From the NCBI RefSeq assembly GCF_001712795.1, contig NZ_KV757626.1:1-64000 (forward strand): 64,000 nucleotides of DNA. The letters run 5' to 3'. The stretch comes from Nostoc sp. KVJ20. GTDB lineage: Bacteria > Cyanobacteriota > Cyanobacteriia > Cyanobacteriales > Nostocaceae. A model generated the notes under the pieces. The model ran no database searches. It saw only the letters and a program-made list of their open reading frames with translations, and was not told the DNA's origin. Below are positions 16,101 through 24,145 of the stretch, in pieces; position 1 is the stretch's first letter, and every line of letters starts with the position of its first letter. A program made the translations under genes and the position numbers.

Positions 16101-18478
16101 CCGCTTGCGTCCCAAATCGAAAAGGAACGCGCCCCCAATGCTTCAATCCGATCGAAATCTCCGTCTCCATCGATATCACCCGTGGCCCCGGTTAATTGCA
16201 ACCGTCCCAGATTGGTGTTTTGTTTTAGGGTAGCCGCATTTGGGAAAACAGTTGGATCTAAAACATATCCAGCTGCACCCACCCGGATTTCCTCGCTAAA
16301 ACCAGTGTAGTCGCGGGAATCTCCTTCGTTGGCGGTAATGTAATAGGTTTGTCCGTTGGCACTGAAACTAGCGATCGCATCGGGTTGATATAACCCAAAT
16401 ATCGGCCAATTCTGAATATTGATTTTACCATCGCGATCGCTAGCATCTAATCCATTACCTGGGAGATTGTGATTTTTCGCACCCAGAGGCAAAATGCTGG
16501 TGATGGTGGCGCTAGCAATATCCAGAATAGCGATCGCATTGTTTTCTTGCAATGTAATCCGTGCGGTTTTACCGTCTGGATCTACTGCAATGTATTCTGG
16601 TTCTAAATCTTGTGCTACCGTCGAGCCGGGCCCAGTAATCCGCACGCCTGCGGCTTTGAGTGTAGCCATCTGGCTATTGAAGCTGGTAAATGAGGCTTGG
16701 GCAACGGTTGCGTTAGCCACGCCACCAGAAATATTAATAATACTGACTGAACCTTCAGGATCTACCGAATTTGGTTGCCCGTAGCTGTTGGGTTCTCCTT
16801 CATTTGCTACTAATACCTTCGTACCATCGGGGGTAAAGGTGAGCATATCTGGTAATGCACCCACCGCCACCGAGTTCAAGAAGTTGCCACTGGCGGCATT
16901 GTAGAAACTCACCTGTCCTATCTGTTGGGCGTTTGTGGTGGTGTTTTGGATGGCGTAAGCGACTGCGACAATGCCATTTTTCACCGCCACGCTGTTGGGA
17001 ATGGCTTGCGTACCTGCGGGGGGAGTAAATCCTGTTGTCAAAGTACCAGCCGAGGTTACCGCACCTGTATTGCTGACGTTATAAATTTCAATTATGCTGC
17101 CAGCAACCACAAACAGGCGATCGCTTCCAGGATCAAAGGCGGATATTTCGGCTCCATTTGTACTGGTGAAACCGCCAATTTTCTGCAAAAAGCTGGAGTT
17201 ATTGTTGGTAATCGTAATATTTTGGGAAGTGGTGCTGCCCAGGATAATACCTGCGGAGGGTGTACCAATGGTCAATGTTGCGGTTTCTGTTCCTTCTGCG
17301 ATCGCATCATCGGCAACGATAAAGGTAACAGAACCAGTGGTTTCTCCGCTAGGAATGGTGATGATATTGTTGGTGAGGTAAAAATCTCCGCTAGTGATGC
17401 CTGTTCCCGAAACCCCTAAATTAACGGTCTGATTCCCAGATACGGCACTGGATGCAGTAGCCGTAACGGTGATTGCTGTTGTGTTTGCTTCCAAGCCAGT
17501 AGTGCTGCTGAGGGATAAGTTGACAATTGGAAACACAGCATCGTTATCAGCGATCGTGATATTTTGGGAAGTAGTGCCCAGTGTAATACCTGCGGAAGGA
17601 TTACTGATGGTTAATGTAGCGGTTTCTGTGCCTTCAATTACAGCATCATCTACAACGGTGAAGGTGACGGAACCTGCGGTTTGTCCGTCAAGAATTGTGA
17701 TGATATTGTTGCTGAGGTTGTAATCTCCGGCGGTGATGTCAGTTCCGCTTACGCCTAAGTTAACTGTTTGATTACCGGAAACAGCACTAGAAGCAGTAGC
17801 CGTAACTGTAATTTGGGTTGTACCTGCTTCAGTTCCGGAGTTAGCGTTTACAGATAAATTGACTGTGGGATTTCCACTAGCGATCGCAAAGTTTGTGGTA
17901 TCTGGGACTGTTGCAGCATAACTACCATCTCCACCATCGAACCAATTGGCGATGTTGTTAACCAGCGGTTTGTAGTTGGCAAAACTGGCTTGTCCACTGC
18001 GTGAACCATTATATACCCCATAGTCAGAGTCATTCGAGAGTGCGATCGCATTAACTCCATTACTTAGCCCAGCAGGAGTCAGATTTGTTGTCCCCTCACT
18101 TGACACACCAGCCAGAAATGTGGTGGGAGCAGTGGCGCTAGTGCCGAGATAAGCATAAAGAGTCTCATCAGATGCAGCAAGACCATAGTTAGCACTACCA
18201 GAAACGCTAACCCTACTGAATGTACCAATTGACGCTGCTAGATTAGCAGCATTGTCAACTGCGCTGAAACGAATTACAGTACCAGCAGTAATTGTACTAG
18301 CTCCTGAATTCCACTGAAAATAAGACTCCCCAGTGTTAAAAGCTGTCAGGCTAGTAGCTTCGTTATCAGTGAAGTAAATGATTGTATCCGGGTCTATGTC
18401 TACAAACGTGACAATAGACCAACCATCTTCATCGGCATTGAAAGAGATAAAAGCAATATCGCCTTGTGTCAAAGCCAT
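13154..18478 (-). CDS. Giant secreted nuclease/phosphoesterase: Calx-beta, choice-of-anchor-I propeller, ExeM/NucH-type endonuclease, Ig-like, RTX
   Basis: 1774 residues. ATG 18478 is chosen because AAGGAGA lies 7 nt upstream; TTG 18496 is inside that ribosome binding site. Modules: N-terminal beta-sandwich-like segment (1-200, TQGDIAFISFNADEDGW), two Calx-beta calcium domains (about 204-310 and 316-425), a beta-propeller of the 'choice-of-anchor I' type (about 429-910), an OB-like NucH segment (about 918-1180), an endonuclease/exonuclease/phosphatase domain (about 1183-1485: VATYNVENL, IISLEEIQD, VVVAGDLNDF, LDHVLVSNNLL, SDHDPSVARF), an Ig/cadherin-like domain (about 1494-1590) and RTX repeats (1593-end: GGAGNDYLDG, GGDGNDTILGG). 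It resembles extracellular DNases that release phosphate from DNA. A candidate Pho box lies upstream. Confidence 0.8.
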   Translation of the reverse strand: MALTQGDIAFISFNADEDGWSIVTFVDIDPDTIIYFTDNEATSLTAFNTGESYFQWNSGASTITAGTVIRFSAVDNAANLAASIGTFSRVSVSGSANYGLAASDETLYAYLGTSATAPTTFLAGVSSEGTTNLTPAGLSNGVNAIALSNDSDYGVYNGSRSGQASFANYKPLVNNIANWFDGGDGSYAATVPDTTNFAIASGNPTVNLSVNANSGTEAGTTQITVTATASSAVSGNQTVNLGVSGTDITAGDYNLSNNIITILDGQTAGSVTFTVVDDAVIEGTETATLTISNPSAGITLGTTSQNITIADNDAVFPIVNLSLSSTTGLEANTTAITVTATASSAVSGNQTVNLGVSGTGITSGDFYLTNNIITIPSGETTGSVTFIVADDAIAEGTETATLTIGTPSAGIILGSTTSQNITITNNNSSFLQKIGGFTSTNGAEISAFDPGSDRLFVVAGSIIEIYNVSNTGAVTSAGTLTTGFTPPAGTQAIPNSVAVKNGIVAVAYAIQNTTTNAQQIGQVSFYNAASGNFLNSVAVGALPDMLTFTPDGTKVLVANEGEPNSYGQPNSVDPEGSVSIINISGGVANATVAQASFTSFNSQMATLKAAGVRITGPGSTVAQDLEPEYIAVDPDGKTARITLQENNAIAILDIASATITSILPLGAKNHNLPGNGLDASDRDGKINIQNWPIFGLYQPDAIASFSANGQTYYITANEGDSRDYTGFSEEIRVGAAGYVLDPTVFPNAATLKQNTNLGRLQLTGATGDIDGDGDFDRIEALGARSFSIWDASGNQIFDSGDQFEQITATKVPTLFNSDGAADTFDSRSDNKGPEPEGVVIGVINNRTYAFVGLERTGDVIVYEVTNPQAPSFVQYINTPEDIAIEGLTFVSAADSPTGKPLLVTTNEVSKTVAVFEVTPSVRISDIQGTGHISSFRNQTVNNVAGIVTVKTSNGFYLQDPTPDSDDRTSEGIFVFTSSAPTVSVGDSILVSGTVTEFRPGNNANNLTTTEITSPTIVKLSSGNALPTATILGNGGRTIPTTVIDNDTTGNIETGTTTFDPAQDGIDFYESLEGMLVQINNPVAVSPTNSFGEIWVLADDGANATGRTARGGIVISPNDFNPERIQIDDTLFTSGSSPKVNVGATLDTITGVVDYNFSNYEVLPTSVTVTSNTLTREVTNLTPTTDQLTVATYNVENLDPGDEPTKFNNLANRIVNNLKSPDIISLEEIQDNNGPTNDSVVDASATFQKLIDTIIAAGGPTYQYRQINPVDDTNGGEPGGNIRVGFLFNPSRVNFVDRPGGSSTASTTVTNVSGVPTVSNSPGLIDPTNSAFTSSRKPLVGEFTFNGETVYVIGNHFNSKGGDQPLFGPNQPPTLTSETQRQQQATLVKNFVSSILAIDPNANVVVAGDLNDFEFSNPVNTIESAGLTSLIETLPQNERYTYNFQGNAQTLDHVLVSNNLLNKLDGYDVVHINSEFADQDSDHDPSVARFNLPKNNAPTVVQPIDDQIISTNKPFSFNVSNKFADIDQGDTLSYSATGLPAGSSIVANTGVISGNISQTGIFAVTVTAADGKGANVSDTFDLTVANNKATFGNDIIFVSELTGLNRYIVNALAGSDRVIGTNGSELINGGAGNDYLDGKGSIDVLLGGDGNDTILGGLGSDALSGGNGDDRLIGWGGGTNEIDLLNGEQGADTYVLGDVTSVFYANSGNSDYAYILNFQANDQIQLKGVANNYSLGSVRSDVGIFTNNGAELIAVVENGLNRNTNLATDTRFVFV

Positions 18479-18675
18479 TAATAACGTCTCCTTCAATTTA
18501 TTTTGTATTGTTTGAGAACCACCTGAAAAGCTGATATTCAGGAATAATTGGCAAGCATAATCAAGTCACATTGACAATCGCAATATCACTATCAAAAAAA
18601 CCTATTTTTTGGTCAAAAAAGCTACGGATTTTACTAGCATTAATCCATATTCAGCAACCTCAAGTTATCTCGGCA

Positions 18676-18705
18676 ACATTAAGAAACCGCTAGCAAAAGG
18701 TTAAA
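18676..18705 (-). promoter_or_regulatory. Candidate Pho box upstream of the giant nuclease gene
   Basis: Read on the minus strand: TTTAACCT, then GCTAGCGG, then CTTAATGT, each separated by 3 nt. The outer two match the cyanobacterial SphR repeat (YTTAAYYW) at 8/8 and 7/8; the middle one does not match. About 200 bp before the start codon. Confidence 0.4.
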
Positions 18706-18810
18706 AGAACAAATATTTGCTAGTCAGTTGCTCTGAGAAATAAACCTGGATTTAGTTGAAGAAGTCGGAGGGGCAGCAATTTTACGCCCATAAAAAAGCA
18801 ATAAAGTTCA

Positions 18811-19079
18811 TGTAGAGACGGCGATTTATCGCGTCTTGAAAACCCACAATTTTGTACTATTAGCCCTTAACCGAATGGCACTAAGTTAAGCTGAATGGTA
18901 GGCAGCGTAAGGATTGCAGAGGAGCAGAGGGGCAGGGGCGCAGAGGGGAATTTCTAAATATCCGAACGCAATACCTAAAACTTCTTGTTTCTCCCCTGCT
19001 CCTTTGCTCCTCTGCACCCCTGCTGCCTCAACGATTTTCCCTTTTCTTAGTGCCATTCGCCCTTAACCCAAGCGTATTG
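18811..19079. repeat. Dispersed repeat A, copy split by element B
   Basis: 18811-18872 matches 3152-3213 closely, including the AGAGACGGCGATTTATCGCG core. The match stops at gcccttaacc (18863-18872) and resumes at gcccttaacc (19059-19068), running into the conserved aagcgtattg tail. Confidence 0.75.
18873..19058. mobile_element. Inverted-repeat element B (186 bp) inserted into repeat A with 10-bp target duplication
   Basis: Terminal inverted repeats GAATGGCACTAAG and CTTAGTGCCATTC. The interior has heptamer-type GCAGAGG/GCAGGGG runs on one side and their complement on the other, so the whole element can fold back. GCCCTTAACC is duplicated exactly at both edges, and the empty site exists at 3204-3224. 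No coding capacity. Confidence 0.75.
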
Positions 19080-19082
19080 CAT

Positions 19083-19107
19083 AAAAAAGGCGGACAAGAT
19101 GCCCGCC
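19083..19107 (-). terminator. Rho-independent terminator of the COP23 gene
   Basis: GGCGG (19089-19093) pairs with CCGCC (19103-19107). On the minus strand the hairpin is followed by TTTTTT. Confidence 0.7.
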
Positions 19108-19170
19108 CCAGAATAAGTAGTTGGATATTTTTTATTTGAAAGTCATTTTGTATTAAAAGCCACTCTTGCT

Positions 19171-19947
19171 TTACCGGAACTTACCAGGAGCTAGACGAGC
19201 ACCGTTAGGTTGAGACTGACGACGAATTGCTACTCCACTCCGCAAATTATTTCCAGTACCACCATCTTGGCGATCGAGGAAAGGTTTCAAATTAATCCCA
19301 CTTCTAGATGAACTAACCCGATTATTGCCACTACCCAGAAGTGTGCGTCCTAAATTATATATTTCGTTGCTTCCACTATTGCGATTGCCATAAGTATTAA
19401 CAGCTATGGTTTGCTGTCCACTATCAGCAGTAGTCAAGTTTTGAAAAATGCTATTGCGGATAACAAAGGGGTCTTTTCCACGGGGGACTGTCAGCACAAT
19501 TCTACAGTTTGGGTTCGTTTCAGTTGTGACGCAGACAGTATTTTCGTTATTTTCTACCGATGTCTGGAGTTCTTGTAAGCCATCTGGGCGATAAAGTTCT
19601 AAGCGACTAGCGATCGCTGCACAACGCTTTTGTGCGTCCCAACCACCACCCAAAGCCGCAGGTGCCGCCCAAGGAAAGAATTGTCCTGGTTGACTTTGTG
19701 GCTGATACATGACAGTATACTGTCCATTGTAAGTCTGACAGCTAAACCGAGTTGTACCGTCAACTGAGGGTGAAGGTGGTATGCCTGTAGATGTGTCAAT
19801 TGGTACTGATGAGCCACCTGATGGTATTGTTGGTACAACAACGCCATCGCCAGTAGAATCATATTGCGCGATCGCTGCCGAATTTCCCAGACACAAAGAT
19901 AAGCCAATACTGCCCAAAGAAATCAACCGAATCAGTTGTGATGACAT
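19171..19947 (-). CDS. COP23 domain protein, exported
   Basis: 258 residues. An N-terminal signal peptide (hydrophobic LISLGSIGLSLCLGNSAAIA) is followed by a short Pro/Ser-rich spacer and a COP23 domain (about 65-170: TRFSCQTYNGQYTVMY, WDAQKRCAAIASRLELYR, TVCVTTETNPNCRIVLTV). COP23 was named after a membrane-associated polypeptide of Synechococcus RF-1 whose level oscillates daily; the biochemical role is unknown. Four cysteines in the domain suggest disulfides. The Asn/Arg-rich C-terminal tail is low complexity. The start is supported by GGAGG upstream of the ATG. Confidence 0.8.
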   Translation of the reverse strand: MSSQLIRLISLGSIGLSLCLGNSAAIAQYDSTGDGVVVPTIPSGGSSVPIDTSTGIPPSPSVDGTTRFSCQTYNGQYTVMYQPQSQPGQFFPWAAPAALGGGWDAQKRCAAIASRLELYRPDGLQELQTSVENNENTVCVTTETNPNCRIVLTVPRGKDPFVIRNSIFQNLTTADSGQQTIAVNTYGNRNSGSNEIYNLGRTLLGSGNNRVSSSRSGINLKPFLDRQDGGTGNNLRSGVAIRRQSQPNGARLAPGKFR

Positions 19948-19969
19948 AAATCATCCTCCAGTAGAAGTA

Positions 19970-20165
19970 AGTAGGGAATTGATAGTTTAAGTGACGAATA
20001 ATTCTGGCTTTTGATTCAGCAAAAACGCTATTTTTTTCCTCTCTAGCTTTTTTCTCTGCGAGTAGCTTTTTCACCCGTGCTTGAATTTCTGTATGACGCC
20101 TGAATCCTTCATCAGCGTAACGGTTGTAGCTACTACGGGTAATCGGATTTTCTAAATCACTCGCT
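19970..20165 (-). pseudogene. Possible remnant of a coding sequence
   Basis: The minus strand reads DLENPITRSSYNRYADEGFR and on through an alpha-helical, charged stretch (ARVKKLLAEKKAREEKN, ESKARIIRHL) without a proper start. A stop lies just upstream, and the downstream end runs into the COP23 promoter. The composition looks protein-like, but I do not recognise the family. It could be a decayed C-terminal fragment or chance. Confidence 0.25.
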
Positions 20166-20226
20166 CACCCCCGCCTGGGTGCGAAGAGTTCGTTTCATGC
20201 TGGGGCTGGCTACCTATGCATATATG

Positions 20227-20952
20227 CTAAGGCAAATTAGTTGGATCAATACCTTGAGATTGTAAATAGGCAATTAGCCGTTCTTTTTCCTGGCGTTCCT
20301 GTTCAATTTGTTCCACTGCCCAAAGTAACAAATTACCTGCCTCATCCCACCAGCGTAACCAGTAACCAGTTCTGGCTTCTTTTGTTCCTTGCCAAGTTCC
20401 CAGAAATAAACCCATTGAATCAATCCAATGACGACCATGTTCATCAGGTTGCTGTAACTCGTAGCGCCTGTTTTCGAGTTGGTAAAATTCTAGCAAACCA
20501 CCATTTGGGTCAAAAATTACGTAAATTGGAACTTGAAGAATCTGCTCGTAAAAAAACCATTTTCCTGGTGGATAGGTTCGTTTAAAAGAGTATTCTCCAC
20601 CCTCTGTGTCAGATAGAAATTCCATCACAATTGCCGGAATATCTCCATCTAAATTGGGTGTATAACTTTTGCGTTCTCCTAAAATCTGATTTACCGATGG
20701 CACATAAACCCAGTCGGGTGCTTTAGCAACAAATTGCCCGTTTATCGTTGCACAAAGTCCAAAATTTGAGGCTATCAACATCTGCGGTTGGATGAAACCA
20801 CTTATCTCAAGGCTTTCGCGCAAAGCACCAGCCAATAGTGGCTGACCTGTATTTTCCACTGGTTCATCCTCTAGGTGAAAATCTGCGGGCAATGCTTCCC
20901 AAGATATTACCAGTTCTGTTGAAGATTTAGGTTCACCGAGTTGGGTTGCCAT
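20227..20952 (-). CDS. Uma2 (DUF820) family PD-(D/E)XK nuclease-like protein
   Basis: About 241 residues from ATG 20952, with an AGAGGG ribosome binding site 5 nt upstream; GTG 20958 is less likely. Uma2 motifs seen: APDWVYVPSV, the core IPAIVMEFLSDTEGG, and the KWFFYEQILQVPIYVIFDP segment, followed by ENRRYELQQPDEHGRHW. A coiled, charged tail (EQIEQERQEKERLIAYLQSQG) is typical of long Uma2 proteins. The family has a restriction-endonuclease fold, is greatly expanded in cyanobacteria and has no established role. Not in an obvious operon. Confidence 0.8.
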   Translation of the reverse strand: MATQLGEPKSSTELVISWEALPADFHLEDEPVENTGQPLLAGALRESLEISGFIQPQMLIASNFGLCATINGQFVAKAPDWVYVPSVNQILGERKSYTPNLDGDIPAIVMEFLSDTEGGEYSFKRTYPPGKWFFYEQILQVPIYVIFDPNGGLLEFYQLENRRYELQQPDEHGRHWIDSMGLFLGTWQGTKEARTGYWLRWWDEAGNLLLWAVEQIEQERQEKERLIAYLQSQGIDPTNLP

Positions 20953-21271
20953 AAACACCCTCTTTTATTGATTTGTCTTTATTTTATGGCTGACCAGTGG
21001 CTTGTTGTCAGGCGATCGCTGTTATTTGACAACGCAATATCCCATCGGGTTTTGGGGAAAAGGGTAAGGGGAAAGAAAAAACCTTTAACCTTTACCCTTT
21101 AACCTTTACCCAAAACCCAATTCCGAGTTCAAAATGCTTTACCCAAGCAGAATTGATATCCCACTCACTTTTTGCGATGTATAAAACACAAAAAACCCCG
21201 GCTAAATTAGCCGGGGTAAAGTCGAGAAGTGAGAATGACGATGAGATACAGCGATACCGAAATCAAAAATC
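20953..21271. other. Intergenic: short inverted heptamer repeats and psb34 terminator
   Basis: Contains complementary runs aaagggtaaggg / ccctttaaccttt (about 21055-21118) that could fold, and the terminator described separately. No gene seen. Confidence 0.5.
21196..21216 (-). terminator. Rho-independent terminator of psb34
   Basis: Arms CCCCGGCTAA (21196-21205) and TTAGCCGGGG (21207-21216). Followed on the minus strand by TTTTT. Confidence 0.85.
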
Positions 21272-21442
21272 TTAGCTAACGGTAAAACCAACCAAAACTA
21301 AAGTGGTGACGATTAAGGTTGCAAAAAGACCCTGTAAAACGTATTTACGTTGTTCCCAAATTGCTGGGTACTCAGCGTAGTACATCTTGGGTTCTGCTGC
21401 ATAGTTGTTGAGAATGCCGTCTTCGTTAGTGGTGGTATACAT
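21272..21442 (-). CDS. psb34: Psb34 (ssl1498-type) photosystem II assembly protein
   Basis: 56 residues, read directly from the minus strand: MYTTTNEDGILNNYAAEPKM..., one transmembrane helix at the C-terminus (LQGLFATLIVTTLVLVGFTV). It matches the pattern of the ssl1498/Psb34 family, a single-helix protein of the thylakoid related in layout to high-light-inducible proteins. Psb34 is reported to bind late photosystem II assembly intermediates. Start ATG at 21442-21440 with AAAGAAAA upstream, stop TAA at 21272-21274, strong terminator 55 bp downstream. Monocistronic. Confidence 0.8.
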   Translation of the reverse strand: MYTTTNEDGILNNYAAEPKMYYAEYPAIWEQRKYVLQGLFATLIVTTLVLVGFTVS

Positions 21443-21564
21443 GGTTTTTTTCTTTGTTTTGTTATCTTATGTAAACAAATATAACAAGTTTGTTACAAAT
21501 TGTCAATGAGACTTGACAAAAAAAGACTGATGCCAGCGATAAAGCTAACTTATCTAATAACATA

Positions 21565-22346
21565 ATGAAAATTACTAATTTTCAGACTATTTATATCGCA
21601 CAAACCTCTGAACCATCGCCGTCCCCAATGCCAAAAAGGGAGCAGGAAGGAGTAAACCTACTAGGTGCGAGTTGGGTTCCTTTCTGGCAAACCATAGTCT
21701 GCACCGTAAAACCTGCGAACATCGACCACCTGAAGGTGCGAGTTGGGTTCCTTTCTGGCAAACCATAGTCTGGTTAGTGTTTTGGGTTTTTATAATCAGA
21801 TATATTAATAAAAACTTTAGCGCACAAATTAGTAGCTTGTTTAATGCTTTTATCGCAAGAATCCAAGATGGTTCTCCAGTTAAATTCGGAAATTTTGTGG
21901 AGCTAGATGCTCCACTAGCGATCAAAAATGCACAAGTAAGGACTGCAACCTCGGAAGGTGTGAGTGGTATAACTATCCCTGAAAACATTAATGAAAAAGT
22001 TCTGAATTATCAAAAACACTCTACAGGAATTGATGAGAGTGTCTATTTAATTCATACATCTGAGGTGATTGTACCCAAAACTTTAGAAAAACGTGGACTT
22101 TACCGGGTTAAGGTTTGGCTAGAGGCTTATTCAGAAGTTGATTTTAATAATTGCATTCGCGTTACCTATCGCTTACATGACTCTTTTAAAAAGCAAATTA
22201 TTGCTACTGAGTCACATAATAATCAGTTTGAACTATGGCTGAATGTTTGGGGAGAGTTTACGCTCATTGCATACGTTGAACGAAAAAATCAAGAAGCGTT
22301 ATGGCTGACTCGCTATCTCGATCTACCAGGACGCCCACCAGAGTAA
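21565..22346 (+). pseudogene. pYEATS-domain membrane protein, frameshifted by a 71-bp duplication
   Basis: Reading starts at ATG 21565 (MKITNFQTIYIAQ) and reaches GASWVPFWQTIV, then runs out of frame to a stop at 21768. The same GASWVPFWQTIV segment reappears 71 nt later in another frame and continues as WLVFWVFIIRYINKNF (membrane helix), a charged linker, and a C-terminal prokaryotic YEATS domain (about the last 100 residues: VYLIHTSEVIVPKTL, GLYRVKVWLEAYSEVDFNNC, ESHNNQFELWLNVWGEFTLIA). Removing one repeat copy restores one continuous protein of about 236 residues. Intact pYEATS proteins often pair this N-terminal helix with the ligand-binding-like YEATS fold. A GTG within the helix might still start a shortened protein, so some function is possible. 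Confidence 0.65.
21663..21772. repeat. 39-bp direct repeat, offset 71 bp
   Basis: The string from 21663 to 21701 (aggtgcgagttgggttcctt...) is repeated exactly at 21734-21772. The 32-bp spacer has no other copy. The 71-bp offset is not a multiple of three and so breaks the reading frame. Confidence 0.95.
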
Positions 22347-22392
22347 TTAACACACCCTACTAACTATTAGATAATTTATTTTTTAGGATTCC

Positions 22393-24024
22393 CTAGATAT
22401 CTAACCCAACTACCATTAGGTCAGGAGGATGTTCTACATTAAACTGGTAATATACCTCTCGTCGCTCTTGGGGTGGAAGAGTTAACTGCCATTCTAAAAT
22501 CCCCATTTCACCAACTTGAATCTGTGGGTTGCTGCGACTGAGACGCACTTTAATTTGCTCGTTGCGGCTAACTGGCAATTGTTCAGTTAGTTTCAAATTT
22601 ACTTCTTTATCGAGTAAGTTAGTAATTATCAGCCGATAACTATAAGTAATCCGGCGCTGGTTGCTAATCAATCTTTTGTCTACCAGACGTTCAACTAAGT
22701 CGCGCTCAATTTTTAAACCTTCGTCAATTCCTAAGTTCAGTTTGAATTCTTGCCCTGGTGCAATATTCTCTAACTGAGTTGTCCCGATAAAAACGTTATC
22801 GCGGAAAATATTCGCTTTGCCTGGTAACAAAGTCGCACCGTTGGGATTATTTTTCACATTCGCTTGTAGATAAGCAAAGCTTACCAAGCGTGGCATTGCT
22901 ACATAATCGAAGCTACAAGGATAATCGTCATTAAAAATCGTAGTTTTATGGGGTGCGCCATCACTGGGAATATTGCCACCACTATTCAATTTAAAGGTAA
23001 CTACAGTCCCTTCTTTGGATACTTCTGCTGTAACGGTTTCTGCTGGGATAAGACTATCCTCTGCAACTTCATCTTGTTCTTGCCAATCCGCTCTGGCAGC
23101 AGAAGCAGGCGGTTCTGCTATGGTAGGTAGCAGTGGTGGCTGGGCAGTAAATCGGTGTCTTTGTAACAGTTGTGGACGTGGGGCATCAATATACCAGGGT
23201 TCAAGTTTAGGTGGGAGTGTACCTAATCCTGGTTTAGCGGTAGAAAGGGTGAGATTTGCCCCAATCCAGTCTTCGCCAGTGCTTTGAATGATTTCTGCAA
23301 GGTAGCTCAGATGTACAATATCGCTGGTAGTGCTAAAGCGTAAGTCATAAAGCGGATTCCAACTAACGCGATTTACTATGTAGGATACCTCTAATTCAAA
23401 TTTTCCTTCACCCGCTACTTCAACTGCTACAACTAAGTTAAAACTCTCTTTGGGATGGGGCGTTTGAATTTTTTGCAATGAGGTGTGGAGTGCTTGCAGT
23501 TGTTTGTCTAATTCCTGCTGTTGGGTTTTGCACTCTCCAGATGCGATCGCATATTCACTATACTGGCTTCCGAGAAAGTTCAAAAAATCCAAAGTTTCGC
23601 TAAGGCTGAGATTTTTCCGAGACAAACTCTGTGAAAAGGGTTCTTCTGTTTTTTCACGTAAGCCAGCGATAAAACTAGATTGCAATGCTAAAGCATCCAC
23701 CTGAGCTTGGAGGTGGCGTTTTTCGGCTTCTAATTGCTGGATTTGCCTTGTCAAATGTGCTACCCGCTCCGCTACTGGTTCATTAGTGTAGATGCGATCG
23801 CTACTAACTCCCACCAAGCGCACCCCTACCGTACCAGTACCTCTAACCCTGACAGACTCAGTTTCTAGAGTCATTGGCACTGGGGTAATTACTAATTCCT
23901 GTTCAATTCCTGTTAAATCAACTACACCCCGCCGTGTAACTAATGCTCTGTCAGCATACACGGTAACAGCTACAATCTCGCTTTGTACTGTTTTGCGCCA
24001 AGATGGTATTTCCGGGTTAACCAC
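22393..24024 (-). CDS. MuiA-like (DUF4140/DUF4139) protein
   Basis: 543 residues. N-terminal DUF4140 region (about 10-100: VTVYADRALVTRRG, VRGTGTVGVRLVGVSS) and coiled coil (about 85-195: LTRQIQQLEAEKRHLQAQVD, QELDKQLQALHTSLQKIQ), then the DUF4139 beta-rich C-terminal region (about 205-540: YIVNRVSWNPLYDLR, YLAEIIQSTGEDWIGANLTL, LEWQLTLPPQERREVYYQF). The family is annotated 'mucoidy inhibitor MuiA' from an old genetic observation; its molecular role is not known. No signal peptide or membrane segment is obvious. Convergent with the pYEATS gene and in line with the LysR gene upstream, but a 120-bp gap argues for separate expression. Confidence 0.75.
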   Translation of the reverse strand: MVNPEIPSWRKTVQSEIVAVTVYADRALVTRRGVVDLTGIEQELVITPVPMTLETESVRVRGTGTVGVRLVGVSSDRIYTNEPVAERVAHLTRQIQQLEAEKRHLQAQVDALALQSSFIAGLREKTEEPFSQSLSRKNLSLSETLDFLNFLGSQYSEYAIASGECKTQQQELDKQLQALHTSLQKIQTPHPKESFNLVVAVEVAGEGKFELEVSYIVNRVSWNPLYDLRFSTTSDIVHLSYLAEIIQSTGEDWIGANLTLSTAKPGLGTLPPKLEPWYIDAPRPQLLQRHRFTAQPPLLPTIAEPPASAARADWQEQDEVAEDSLIPAETVTAEVSKEGTVVTFKLNSGGNIPSDGAPHKTTIFNDDYPCSFDYVAMPRLVSFAYLQANVKNNPNGATLLPGKANIFRDNVFIGTTQLENIAPGQEFKLNLGIDEGLKIERDLVERLVDKRLISNQRRITYSYRLIITNLLDKEVNLKLTEQLPVSRNEQIKVRLSRSNPQIQVGEMGILEWQLTLPPQERREVYYQFNVEHPPDLMVVGLDI

Positions 24025-24145
24025 TACTAGTTTTCCCCCATTCTTAATGATTCTGCTGGTTAATTGTCAATGTTTACTGGTCTAACAGTCAACCCTTTTA
24101 GGTAATTCGTAATTTGTAATTTGTAATTACGAATTACGAATTCTC

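Larger units (their letters stand above)
18479..19170. other. Intergenic region with candidate Pho box, nested repeats and terminator
   Basis: No convincing gene. It carries the promoter region of the giant nuclease gene, a copy of dispersed repeat A interrupted by element B, and the terminator of the COP23 gene. Confidence 0.65.

Noticed and set aside
17094..17723. Long plus-strand frames opposite the giant nuclease and phosphoesterase genes
   Set aside because: They are antisense shadows produced by biased codon use in the repeat-rich genes; none has a ribosome binding site or family motif.
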